Assembly: GCA_008638375.1 (NCBI GenBank) | Contig: VIRR01000524.1 | Span: forward strand, 167,501-231,500 | DNA: 64,000 nucleotides | Direction of reading: 5' to 3' | Origin: Nyssa sinensis | Lineage: Eukaryota; Streptophyta; Magnoliopsida; Cornales; Nyssaceae | In this document: in pieces, positions 12,290 through 24,454 of the stretch | How the letters are laid out: every line of letters starts with the position of its first letter | How positions within the stretch are numbered: position 1 is the first letter of the stretch | Notes under the pieces: generated by a model | The model's database searches: none | What the model was told of the DNA's origin: nothing | The model's input: the letters and a program-made list of their open reading frames with translations, nothing else | Made by a program: the position numbers and the translations under genes

Positions 12290-14926
12290 TGTAATACCCT
12301 GACCCGGATTAGCACGTATACCGAGGTAGACCGGGTCGGGTAGTGTACTAATAGTTGTAAACCGAACCGTTTAAACTCTATATCATTATGTCAAATGTAC
12401 TGTACGGTTATAGAAAGTAAATAGTATCAGTTATATAGCCAGTATTGGGCCATTCCCGAGCGTCCTAGAATTATGCATTGTAATGCGTGCATGCACGCAA
12501 ACCCATGCATGCATACATTTACGTATGTGTGTGGCCCGTTCAAAATGAGTGAATGTATATATGATTAAAAATAGATTTATATGCCTACATATGGATATAT
12601 ATACACGTATAAAATATGTATTTATATGTATATATATGTGTATAACATGATGTATTATACATATATATGTGTACATATATATATATATAAGATATTCTAC
12701 AAGAAAGGAAAAGAAAAGGAAAGAAAGAAAAGGAAAGGGGGAGGAAGGTGGCAGGTATGTCACTGTGTGTTGTGTGTGTCGGTTGGCTTACGTGTGTGTG
12801 TGTGAATATAATATACATATATATAACAGAAGTCTCCCAAGCCATAAATGCAAGGTTGCATTTGGCAGAGAGAAATCAGAACCTAGGTCAAGAAAAGGGG
12901 CTTTAGAAGGGGGAGAAACCGAGAGAGAGAGAGAGGGTAGAGAGAGAGGTCGGTTGTATCTTATATATATATACATATATGGGTTGCGTAAAATGGAAGA
13001 CAGAAAAGAAAGCAGTGATTTGGGGAGGTTGTAAAGGTTTGGAGATGTTCAGAAGTGAGTTCAGAAGCTGAAGTAGAGAGAGAGGGGAAGGAACCCCACC
13101 CAGAAACCAGAAATTCCAGGTGAGTGGTTGTTTCTGTTTTAAATTTTATAACATGATTTGTTTAGTTTAAAGTAGAGGGATTGAACAAGCATGAAATAAG
13201 AAAAAGAATGCAAGAAAAATCAAGGAAAATGATGCATATTTAAGTGAGAAAACCGTAGTTGCAGGTGTGAGAGAATAATCGGATTTCTAAAACTTTATGC
13301 ATGAAACATTGTTTAAATAGTCTAGAACTTTCCCTATGAGATGCAGAAAATGAAATGAAAAAGAAAGAAGTGAAAACAGTCAAGAAATTAGCATGAAAAT
13401 GAAAGTATTCAGTTGGCCGGAGTTACAGGCTTGGCCATATTCGTGAAGATAGAATGCTCTAAAGAGGAAACCAAAGATTGATATGGAATCCTTGTGAAAT
13501 TAGGAAGAAAACTGCATAGAAAAAAGGGTGAAAAATGACCAAAATCCGGTTTCCGTCGCTGGAGAAGAACAACTGTTCATGCCGGAACCCTACCGGAGTT
13601 CCACCGAAAAAACGAGGAAGAAGGGTCCTGTTTGGGGTTCGAGTATCGGGTCATGAGTTCTGGTCCGGGTCGGGACCCGACCGAAATGAAAACGGGTTAG
13701 TGAAACGGCACAGTTTTGCTTAAGTTTAAAAAGTTTTAAAATCAAATTGGGAGTGTTTGGTTGCATGTGTAAGAAATTGAAATTCAAATTGAAATCAGAA
13801 TAGGGATATCCTATCCCTGTTCTATCACTGTGCACTGTTTGGTTATTCCTATTTAGAATAGGATTTTCAGAAATTACAATTTGACCCAGAAAGTTACGGA
13901 ACTTACAAACTGACCCCCCAACTGTTAATTATTATGATTTGACCCCCAGAATAAAATATTAATTAAATATTAATATATTTAATTAATTTAAAGTAATAGA
14001 AAATTACGAAAATGCCCCTGAGTCAAAAAGCAGTCAAACAAACTCCGATTAAAATGAATGAATAGTGAAATTTTATTCTTTCGAGCATTCCGGACTCATC
14101 CGTGGGGTCCTAATTTATGAAAAGAGGTCCCTGAGAAGTGAGAACCATAAATGCATAAATGACCATTTTACCCTTTTCAGTAACGATGTGCAAATTAAAC
14201 GTATGAATAGTGTATTTCAACAATCTCGAACATTCTAAGACCAATGGTGAGGTCCATTTAGCGAGACGGGGTCCCGAAAAATAAAAGACCCATAGAAGTG
14301 CAAAATGACCATTTTGCCCTTTTTAGTATAGAAGTCCAAATTAAATTCCGCGAAAGCCCAAATCGACTTAGTTCGACATTCCAGATTCAATAGTAAAGTC
14401 TATTCAAGTAAAATAAATATCAATAGTAAAGAGACATAAAAATTGATGAATATCATGAGTTAAATAGATATATGTAGACTGAGATTGAGTTTCCTGAATC
14501 ATAGGAATACCGAGATACGAGAAGAAGGCGGTTTGACCTTCTAGACAGATACAGAAAGAGATAAGTAAAATCCGATCTCTGCATGTGTTACATTCCAAGC
14601 CATGTCACAGTTCTTGTACATATATTACTTTCGTACTCTGTACATCCACACCAGTATTTATTTAGCCACATTGATATTGCCCTATCATGTGGGAAACAGT
14701 TATTGATTTCTATATATATCTTGATCATGATTGTACACTTGTGCACAGATTTCTTTATGTACACTTGTACCTAGGGCCAGTGAGGGCCAGACAGTTTTAT
14801 TCAAAGCAGTCTAGTAACCGTAGCCTCGAAAACTATTGTTACCTCAGATTGCCTAGAATCAGTTATGATTCCACTATACTCTTCGTGGAAGATAGCATGA
14901 TCCTGATATATTATTAGTGCCGGATT

Positions 14927-14991
14927 TGTGCTCAGTCACATATCCATTCTGATGCTATTTAGGACCTTCGGGTCCAGGTTCCAAGTGGAAC
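14927..14991 (+). promoter_or_regulatory. Three-hairpin cassette in LTR C
   Basis: TGTG/CACA (14927-14940), GGACC TTCG GGTCC (14962-14975) and GTTCC AAGT GGAAC (14978-14991) follow each other. The other C LTR has the last two at 21499-21512 and 21515-21528. LTRs I, A and B have the same arrangement with different stem bases that still pair. The function is unknown. Confidence 0.55.
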
Positions 14992-15049
14992 ATTTACTAC
15001 GTTGCTATGCGAGGCATAGGACGTACAGTCACAGTGTACACAGAGTAGT

Positions 15050-15130
15050 ATTCATACAGCCGACCGGAACTAAATATTCATACAGCCCGAATGGGAACTG
15101 AATATTTATATAGCCAACTGGAACTGAATA
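15050..15130 (+). repeat. Short tandem repeat in LTR C, about three units of 27 bases
   Basis: Three units with the core ATTCATACAGCC...GGAACTGA lie in tandem, and the same array is present in the right LTR near 21585-21668. The units are imperfect, which suggests an old duplication inside the LTR. Confidence 0.65.
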
Positions 15131-15829
15131 TGAGCTCAAGGGGTAGCCGGGCCCCACCAGCTCGAGTGCATCTTAGTTTTAGTTGATATCACTATCTTTT
15201 ATTGTTGATATTCATAGCTTGATCATGTTATGTTGTTATTGAATGATCATGAGATTTTACAGCTTTCAGTACAGTGCTTACATTTCATACTTGAGATAGC
15301 TCATGACTATAGCAGTATGACATTGTTGACATAACAGTTTCTTTTCCTTATCATTTGACTTCCATCATCTGATATTGAGTTATATATTCATTGACTGGCT
15401 AGCATTCTTTTATACCCTTGTGCACATGGTAGAGTAAAGGACTACTTACTGAGTTTTCATAGCTCATCAGATACTACACAACATTATGCAGGTACAGATA
15501 TCGAGGACAGACCCTAGAGTCTAATAGCTAGGAGGTGGACATTTGCTTTTGAAGCTGCAGTGTAATACTTAGTACAGACAGTCTTGTAGCTCTCCCATGT
15601 TATCCACGTCTTGGGGATGAACAGTTGTATTAAGAAATTTTGTATTCCGCATTTTGTAAACATTATATATATCACATGCAGCTTTTATTTATTTTCTTTC
15701 GCATTTTAGTTGTTGCATGTTAGTAGCACTGATTGTGTAGCAAGTTGAGACCCTTGGTTCGACAAGCAGCGTCGGATCGGGTGCGCAACACGAGATCCGC
15801 ATAGGGTGGGGTCTCGGGTCGTGACAGCT

Positions 15830-15841
15830 TGGTACCAGAGC
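15830..15841 (+). other. Primer binding site of element C
   Basis: TGGTACCAGAGC starts three bases after the LTR end. It matches the plant initiator tRNA-Met 3' end, used as TGGTATCAGAGC in A and B, except for one base (C for T at position 6). It would prime minus-strand DNA synthesis. Confidence 0.85.
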
Positions 15842-15982
15842 ATCCTAGGTAACACAGTGGTACATGGGAGATAAGACTAAGGTACTAGTATTACAAATGT
15901 CCAAGTAGAGTTGGTAGATAGGAACTAACATGTGATATTAGAGTCTGAAATGTATGAAACCTGATTATTAGCTTTTGCAGCA

Positions 15983-16460
15983 ATGGTAATCACAAGGAAG
16001 TATGCAGAAGGACTTGGACTTTATGGATAGACTCGAGAAAACTAGAACGACTTGTGGAGAGGATCGTTGAACTAATGCCTCAAAATCAACAAGTTAGAGA
16101 AGACAGACACAAAGAGAAGGGACCCTCATTCCCTAGACCTGAGACAGGATCGAGAAAAGTAAGGGCCAGCCAAAATAGGGCCAAGTGTTCAAATTGCCAT
16201 AGGTATCACAAAGGGATTTGTCTCAAGGGCACTAATCTCTACCACCACTTGTAAGCAGCCTGGACATTTCGCTGTGAAATGCCCCCAGAAGAGTGTTAGG
16301 AAGGATTCTCAAGAGGAGGAATCCACAGCTCGTACTATAGTTCCCCTAGCACCTATGACGACTAAGACACGAGACAAGGAGCAGAAATGCTCAGGATATG
16401 ACTTCTCTACTGTTATGGGAGACATGTAGGCTACCACCTTAGTAGCTCCAGGTATTATTA
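15983..16460 (+). pseudogene. Capsid-deleted gag and protease-start remnant of element C
   Basis: The remnant starts with ATG for MVITRK, like MVNTRQ in A. In a shifted frame it continues LERLVERIVELMPQNQQ, the equivalent of A's [14 protein letters not shown]. It then jumps to the zinc-finger region (KCSNCHRYHKGICLKG and, in another frame, CKQPGHFAVKCPQ) and to the residues before the protease (ATTLVAPG). The capsid part, about residues 50-230 in A, is missing without trace. Several stops and frameshifts are present, so it makes no functional protein. Element B shows the same collapsed structure. Confidence 0.75.
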
Positions 16461-18757
16461 CTAGTTAGTTATGACATGACAGCATGCTAAATTTATGTAT
16501 TGATTTTGCTTTACGCATTCACTACTAGATTGAATTAGAAATTGAACTGCTAGTTGAACATAGAAACAAAACTCTTAGGTATATGTTAAATGTTCAATTT
16601 CCACCAAGAGAATGATTAAGTAATTGATAAAATTCAAAGAGCAATCACATATTTAAAAAAAAAAGACTTATAATCTTTAGATTGAACTACATACTGTTAT
16701 AGATATGAAGGATTTCTTGAGAAGCGAGATAGACTCAATAGCGACTCTTAAAAAGGTCATTATCAACGAATGTTATACATCTAGGAAAAATTATTAGTAA
16801 TGAATTAATATACATAGAGTATATGAGATGCAGATCATAAGTGTACAGATATTGTTAATCTAAGAAAGAAATTAACGATTTAGAAATAATAACATGACTT
16901 GTGATTGCTAGAAGATGGAAGCAAGTTAAGATACTCGAGGATTACTAGTTATTAGAAAGAGACTACATATTTTCCTAAAAGATGACGATTCTTGAACAAC
17001 TAAGATGAACAAGTAAATAGTGATCCTTAAGGATAGTAGTATACTTAAATATGATTTATGAGAATTCTTGAGTTATAACACTGAAAATACTGAAACAGGT
17101 TTCAATGACTAATATAGGCAGATAAACGAGACTTGAGTAAGAGATGGTAGTTATATTTAAGAAATTGGAAAGAATCATAGTAATAGTGAAATAAATAATC
17201 TTGAACTGATTATTCTACCTTATGCAAGCATTTACTTGATATCTATTGAGTTACAGTTTAATGAGTGTTATATTGAGGGAATCATTAAAAATTGAATTAT
17301 CATGAACTTGATGTTCATGATTAGATGATTGTCTTATATTATGAGAATTAGACATTCCATAATAAATAAGGGCAACAATTATTTCACATTGAAAAATAAA
17401 AGGTAACATAGAATTGGGAATTGTATCAGTTTGAAAAAAATAGCTTAAATAGAAATATCTAAACGGAGTAGTGATACCTTGGAAGGGTAGCAGAATTAAT
17501 GATAACATTTAGATAGAGTAGTAACACTTGAAGGGCAGTATCTATGACATGTGACATCTAATTAGAATACTTATACATTCAGAAAGGTAATAGATGTAGA
17601 AATAAATCAAGAGGGAACTTAAGGGGGTAAGTACAGGGGGAGTTGATAAACCTTATTGATTGAGTAATAGATTGATGATGTACCAGAGATACGAGAAGTC
17701 TTGAATAGGTTATAGATAGACCCTAATAAGGTAAAAGATGAGTAGAGTTTTAAAGACGTTTATTTAATAAACGAGGTTGTTAGAAGTTAACATTTTGAAA
17801 TATAGATAATTCTGAAGGGCGATATATAATGAATAAGTGTTAGAAAAAGGTTTGACAAACCTTAGTAACTTGAGTAGTAGATTTGATATGAACAAATGAT
17901 GATACTCTGTCAAGTTAAGTAAAAGTAAGTAATAACCAATCCTAAGTAACCTTTAGGGATTTATGTAATCTAAATGATAGCAAAGAGACTCAAAGAGCAG
18001 TGAATCATTTAGTAAGAATCGTGATACATGGAATTATAGAACCACAAAAAAAAAAATGCTTATAAGTATAGAAAAAAGGAAAAGATTTGTGAACATTAAA
18101 GAAATTATGAACTGTCTTGATTTTGGAGAAGCTTAAACCACTTTGGTAGAATCTCAGATAAAATAAATCACGTGATTATAAGACCCATAAAAGACAAAGT
18201 AATAAGAACCCCTAGTATTATAACAAGAAATTCCCTAAAGAAGGGAGTTAGCTAAATAATAATTAAAGAAAGACGTAATGTCTAATAAAGAACATAATGT
18301 GATGCAAGATAAGATGTAACCATTATTAGTGTTAGAATTCATACAGAAATATAAAACGTAATGTATGAAAGAGAACATAATACATGACAGAGTAATAAAC
18401 ACATGAAATACAGACCAGGGATACAGATGTTCTTAAATAGTTGACTTAGGGTCAAGGAACAATAAATTGAATAGCAAGCCTATTATAAAGGAATGATAAT
18501 TAGGAACTAGGGTGAACCTTATAAGTTCCACATGATACTTTTAAAATGATATGTAACCCTCACGTGAAAGTTTTGAAATACTCTTGAAAATTTTAGAAAA
18601 AAAATAGAAGATGATCTGATGTGACAGTAAAACTTGATTTGATATAACTGTAAAACTTGATTCTCAGCAGAAAATTTTTATCTAGTACGTGTGAACGTCC
18701 GTTCAAGTTATACCACGATGTTAAAGAAACCCTGAGAACCCCCGGAGTTAGAACCAC
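16461..18757 (+). mobile_element. Element C, non-coding internal region
   Basis: This is about 2.3 kb of AT-rich sequence without a reading frame that matches any retrotransposon domain. It is nevertheless colinear with the internal region of B read in B's direction. One example is the part at 16685-16860, which matches B near 40290-40450. Many short GATGATAG- and AGTAATAG-like strings recur. I see no protein-coding signal beyond one short frame at 16690-16797. Confidence 0.7.
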
Positions 18758-18777
18758 TAAGTTTGGGGACAAACTTA
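18758..18777 (+). promoter_or_regulatory. Pre-PPT hairpin of element C
   Basis: TAAGTTTG, loop GGGA, CAAACTTA is a perfect 8-bp stem placed just upstream of the purine tract at 18781-18795. The same structure occurs at this position in A, B and E. Confidence 0.7.
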
Positions 18778-18780
18778 TTT

Positions 18781-18795
18781 TTAAGGGAGTAAGAA
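18781..18795 (+). other. Polypurine tract of element C
   Basis: TTAAGGGAGTAAGAA ends directly at the TG of the 3' LTR at 18796. It is the expected primer position for plus-strand synthesis. Confidence 0.8.
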
Positions 18796-21700
18796 TGTAA
18801 TACCCTGACCCGGATTAGCACGAATATCGAGGTAGATCGGGTCGGGTAGTGTACTAATAGTTGTAAACCGAACCGTTTAAACTCTATATCATTATGTCAA
18901 ATGTACTGTACGGTTATAGAAAATAAATAGTATCAGTTATATAGCCAATATTGGGCCATTCCCGAGCGTCCTAGAATTATGCATTGTAATGCGTGCACGC
19001 ACGCAAACCCATGCATACATACATTTACGTATGTGTGTGGCCCGTTCAAAATGAGTGAATGTATATATGATTAAAAATAGATTTATATGCCTACATATGG
19101 ATATATATACACGTATAAAATATGTATTTATATGTATATATATGTGTATAACATGATGTATTATACATATATATGTGTACATATATATATATATATAAGA
19201 TATTCTACAAGAAAGGAAAAGAAAAGGAAAGAAAGAAAAGGAAAGGGGGAGGAAGGTGGCAGGTATGTCACTGTGTGTTGTGTGTGTCGGTTGGCTTAAA
19301 TGTGTGTGTGTTATGTGTGTGTGAATATAATATACATATATATAACACAAGTCTCCCAAGCCATAAATGCAAGGTTGCATTTGGCAGAGAGAAATCATAA
19401 CCTAGGTCAAGAAAAAGAGCTTTAGAAGGGGGAGAAACCGAGAGAGAGAGAGAGAGAGAGAGGGTAGAGAGAGAAAGAGAGAGGTCGGTTGTATCTTATA
19501 TATATACATATATGGGTTGCGTAAAATGGAAGACAGAAAAGAAAGCAGTGATTTGGGGAGGTTGTAAAGGTTTGGAGATGTTCAGAAATGAGTTCAGAAG
19601 CTGAAGTAGAGAGAGAGGAGAAGGAACCCCACCCAGAAACCAGAAATTTCAGGTGAGTGGTTGTTTCTGTTTTAAATTTTATAGCATGATTTGTTTAGTT
19701 TAAAGTAGAGGGGTTGAACAAGCATGAAATAAGAAAAAGAATGCAAGAAAAATCAAGGAAAATGATGCAAATTTAAGTGAGAAAACCGTAGTTGCAGGTG
19801 TGAGAGAATAATCGGATTTCTAAAACTTTATGCATGAAACATTGTTTAAATAGTCTAGAAATTTCCCTATGAGATGCAGAAAATGAAATGAAAAAGAAAG
19901 AAGTGAAAACAGTCAAGAAATTAGCATGAAAATGAAAGTATTCAGTTGGCCGAAGTTACGGGCTTGGCCATATTCGTGAAGATAGAATGCTCTAAAGAGG
20001 AAACCAAAGATAGATATGGAATCCTTGTGAAATTAGGAAGAAAATTGCATAGAAAAAAGGGTGAAAAATGACCAAAATTCGGTTGCCGTCGCCAGGAGAA
20101 GAACAACTGTTCATGCCGGAACCCTACCGGAGTTCCACCGAAAAAACGAGGAAGAAGGGTCCTGTTTGGGGTTCGGGTATCGGGTCATGGGTTCGGGTCC
20201 GGGTCGGGACCCGACCGAAATGAAAACAGGTAAGTGAAACGGCACAGTTTTGTTTAAGTTTAAAAAGTTTTAAAATAAAATTGGGAGTGTTTGGTTGCAT
20301 GTGTAAGAAATTGAAATTCAAATTGAAATCAGAATAGGGATATCCTATCCCTGTTCTATCACTATGCACTGTTTGGTTATTCCTATTTAGAATAGGATTT
20401 TCAGAAATTACAATTTGACCCAGAAAGTTACGAAATTTACAAACTGACCCCCCAACGGTTAATTATTATGATTTGACCCCCAGAATAAAATATTAATTAA
20501 ATATTAATATATTTAATTAATTTATAGTAATAGAAAATTATGAAAATGCCTCTGAATCAAAAAGCAGTCAAACGGACTCCGATTAAAATGAATGAATAGC
20601 AAAATTTTATTCTTTCGAGCATTCCTGGACTCATCCGTGGGGTCCAATTTATGAAAAGAGGTCCCGATAAGTGAGAACCATAAATGCATAAATGACCATT
20701 TTACCCTTTTCAGTAACGATGTGCAAATTAAACGTATGAATAGTGTATTTCAACAATCTCGGACATTCTAAGACCAATGGTGAGGTCCATTTAGCGAGAC
20801 TGGCGTCCCGAAAAATAAAAGACCCATAGAAGTGCAAAATGATCATTTTGCCCTTTTTAGTATAAAAGTCCAAATTGAATTCCTGCGAAAGCCCAAATCG
20901 ACTTAGTTCGAACATTCCGAATTCAATAGTAAAGTCTATCCAAGTAAAATAAATATCAATAGTAAAGAGACATAAAAATTGATGAATATCATGAGTTAAA
21001 TAGATATATGTAGACTGAGATTGAGTTTCCTGAATCATAGGAATACCGAGATACGAGAAGAAGGCGGTTTGACCTTCTAGACAGATACAGAAAGAGGTAA
21101 GTAAAATCCGATCTCTGCATGTGTTACATTCCAAGCCATGTCACAGTTCTTGTACATATATTACTTTCGTACTCTGTACATCCACACCAGTATTTATTTA
21201 GCCACATTGATATTGCCCTATCATGTGGGAGACAGTTATTGATTTTTATATATATCTTGATCATGATTATACACTTGTGCACAGATTTCTTTATGTACAC
21301 TTGTACCTAGGGCCGTGAGGGCCAGACAATTTTATTCAAAGCAAGTCTAGTAACCGTAGCCTCGAAAACTATTGTTACCTCAGATTGCCTAGAATCAGTT
21401 ATGATTCCACTATACTCTTCGTGGAAGATAGCATGATCCTGATATATTATTAGTGTCGGATTTGTGCTCAGTCACATATCCATTCTGATGCTAGTTTAGG
21501 ACCTTCGGGTCCAGGTTCCAAGTGGAACATTTACTACGTTGCTATGCGAGGCATAGGACGTACAATCACAGTGTACACAGAGCAGTATTCATATAGTCGA
21601 TCGGAACTAAATATTCATACAGCCCGAATGGGAACTGAATATTTATACAGCCAACTGGAACTGAATATGAGCTCAAGGGGTAGCTGGGCCCCACCAGCAC

Positions 21701-22363
21701 TAGTGCATCTCAGTTTTAGTTGATATCACTATTTTTTATTGTTGATATTCATAGCTTGATCATGTTATGTTGTTATTGAATGATCATGAGATTTTACAGC
21801 TTTCAGTACAGTGCTTACATTTCATACTTGAGATAGCTCATGACTATAGCAGTATGACATTGTTGGCATAACAGTTTCTTTTCCTTATCATTTGACTTCC
21901 ATCATCTGATATTGAGTTATATATTCATTGACTGGCTAGCATTCTTTTATACCCTTGTGCACATGGCAGAGTCAAGGACTACTTACTGAGTTTTCATAGC
22001 TCATCAAATACTACACAACATTATGCAGGTACAGATATCGAGGACAGACCCTAGAGTCTGATAGCTAGGAGGTGGACATTTGCTTTTGAAGCTGCAGTGT
22101 AATACTTAGTACAGACAGTCTTATAGCTCTCCCATGTTATCCACGTCTTGGGGATGAACAGTTGTATTAAGAAATTTTGTATTCCGCATTTTGTAAACAT
22201 TATATATATCACATGCAACTTTTATTTATTTTCTTCCGCATTTTAGTTGTTGCATGTTAGTAGCACTGATTGTGTAGCAAGTTGAGACCCTTGGTTTGAC
22301 AAGCAGCGTCGGATCGGGTGCGCGACACGAGATCCGCATAGAGTGGGGTCTTAGGTCGTGTCA
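18796..22363 (+). repeat. Element C, 3' LTR
   Basis: This 3568-base copy of the 5' LTR shows many single-base differences and has a longer GA run (about 19440-19462) and an extra TGTG segment near 19305-19320. It ends CGTGTCA at 22363, one base changed from the left copy, and is followed by the TSD GGCAA. Confidence 0.9.
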
Positions 22364-22368
22364 GGCAA

Positions 22369-23583
22369 TATAGTCATTTAACATTTATGTGTCTGTATTT
22401 TTTAGGATGTAAGTTCATCAATTGGACTCGACCATTGAGTCCGGAATGCCCGAAATAGTAAAAATACACTATTTATTTATTTAATTTGGACTTCGTTTGA
22501 GTCATTTAATGTCCAAGGGTAAAATAGTAATTTTATCCAATTAATGAAATAATTAAATAATTTATTTTATTAATTAATTATTTTTCCACGGGGCTCATTT
22601 GAAATTTCCTTTTTAAAATCTGGGCCTTAGTAAAATATTCTAAACAACTAGGGGGTACAAATGCAATTCTTTAAAACTTTTAAAATAAACCAAAGGGTTT
22701 AGTTGATTTGTAACTGAACCGGTCTACCATTTCATTGAACCAACCGGTTTGGCCAGTTCAATGCGTAATGCTGATGTCATGATGATGTCAGCCCTAAATT
22801 TTAAAATTCAAAATCCTTTTAACCAAACGACGTAGTTTCACTTAAACCCATTTTATGCGACGAGTCGGGTTCCAACCCGAAACCGAAACCAACCCGAACC
22901 GACCGTCACTGTTCATCGTCTTCCTCTCTTCTTCCCTAGTTTTGCCCTAATTCCAGTTTTCATGTTTTTTCAATTTCGTGGAGTTTCAAGTACGAATTTC
23001 TACTACTTTTGGTTCCAAAACATCTCTGGAAGTCAAGCCATCATCTTAGGCATTCGTTTTGAGCCTCGAATCTAAGGATGGGGTGCTATTCAACTCCATT
23101 ATCATGGGACCTATAACTCAGTCGTGCACCTTCATTTCTTAACCAAATTTCATGATATTTGGTTCCTTGTGATCCATGCATCAGGGGGTTCATGTCCCCC
23201 TTTACCAAAATTAGGTTTTGAGCAAGGTTCGTGGGGTTGGGTTTCATGGCCGAAACCTATGACTCAGGTTTTGAGGCACATTTTTGAGCCATTTGGTCTT
23301 GTTCTTGTTGCAGTGAAAACCTTACAACATCTAGTTCAGGTCCCTATCCCTCAATCGAGGTTTAACCACAGTCGATTCAGACCTAGTTCAAGCAAGGTCC
23401 TCTAATGGCGGCTGCTTACAGTTTTGGGTTTTCTAGGTCGTTTTGAGGTCTCATTTTGATGCCTTAATGAAGATTTCTTATCCTAAACATCATGCATGCA
23501 TTTAAAAAGCCTAAACAATTTGTAAAAATGAGAAATTCCTAGAGAGAGAAAATGGGTGGTTTTGTGTTTTACCTCCAAACAGT

Positions 23584-23653
<70 letters not shown>

Positions 23654-24454
23654 TCTCGGTTGAGGCTTTGTGGTCTCCTTCAAGTCAGGTAGCCATGCAG
23701 GGAGCCCTTTCTCTTCTCCTCCTTCTTTTTCACTCTTCTTCTTCACTCTCTCTCTCACTATACTTTCAAACTTGCATACACACACCCTCTGATTTTCTCC
23801 ACTTCATCCGTCCACACACTCACTCCCGTATAAGCATGTATTTCATTTTGTTTATTTGAGCCAAAAGATTATGTTGGGTTTTGCATGTAAGGTAATTGGT
23901 GAAGGTGAGATCAAGTGCTCTAAGGTAGAGTGATGATGGGCTAGGGTGCATAGGGTGATGTGGTGGTGATGTGTTGCATGCATGGTCATTGGCCAATTTG
24001 GGAGGCAGCCTAGGATAATTCAGAGTTATATACCATTTTGTTGTATATATAGGCACAAAGGTGTTGGCAGCCAACTTGGTAACTTTTTGGTGCCATGTGC
24101 TTGCTCATTTAGGTCAAGGGTTCACGTCCCTTTGGCCTCACTTTTCGGGCATTTTTCCATATTTTGGGCTTAGGCCCTGTTTGGTTGCGCAGAATTCTAT
24201 TTTCAGCTATTTCCCTAATATTTTCTTTTCCGTTGCTCCTTTTTCGACGCGGTTTCTTCCAGTCACTTCCTATTTAGGTTAGCTTCAACATCCAAGGTTT
24301 AGTGTCGGTTATTAATCCCTTTGAATTTCTATAGCTAGGTAATTTGGATTCCGTTAGTGTTAAAAATTGGATTTAAATAGCTAAGACACTGCATTAGTTT
24401 CCAAAAAGAGCTTCATTACATTAATTAACCGAAGACTAAGCTTGGGTTGTTACA
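22369..24454 (-). mobile_element. D-family LTR D', segment 3 (LTR end)
   Basis: This resumes the D LTR interrupted by C and runs through the GTCATGATGATGTCAGCC spot near 22776-22793, a CT microsatellite (23589-23651) and a TA-poor region to the terminus TTGTTACA at 24454. In element direction that terminus is the LTR start TGTAACAACCC. The flanking bases CGTTG lie inside an Athila gag gene. They have no partner at the left D termini (TAGGA before 1205, TAAAT before 4084), so the two ends do not come from one simple insertion. Confidence 0.65.
23589..23651. repeat. CT microsatellite
   Basis: An uninterrupted run of about 31 CT units lies in the D' LTR. Reading frames across it are artefacts of the repeat. 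Confidence 0.95.

Larger units (their letters stand above)
12290..15826 (+). repeat. Element C, 5' LTR
   Basis: The 3537-base LTR contains, in order, TA repeats (about 12590-12690), a GA-rich patch (about 12917-12950), a GGTCGGGACCCGACC palindrome at 13668-13682, a hairpin cassette at 14927-14991 and three copies of a repeat of about 27 bases at 15050-15130. It ends GGGTCGTGACA at 15826, directly before the primer site. Promoter elements must lie here by family analogy, but I cannot place a transcription start. Confidence 0.9.
12290..22363 (+). mobile_element. Element C, complete non-autonomous LTR retrotransposon
   Basis: C is flanked by the TSD GGCAA (12285-12289 and 22364-22368). It has two LTRs of about 3.55 kb, a tRNA-Met-type primer site, a polypurine tract and an internal region of 2969 bases that lacks nearly all coding sequence. 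It is inserted in D-family LTR D'. Its LTRs start TGTAATACCCTGACCC and end in CGTGACA (left) or CGTGTCA (right). The LTRs differ at many places (I estimate over 1 percent by eye), so C is older than A and B. Its internal region is colinear with that of B. Confidence 0.9.
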
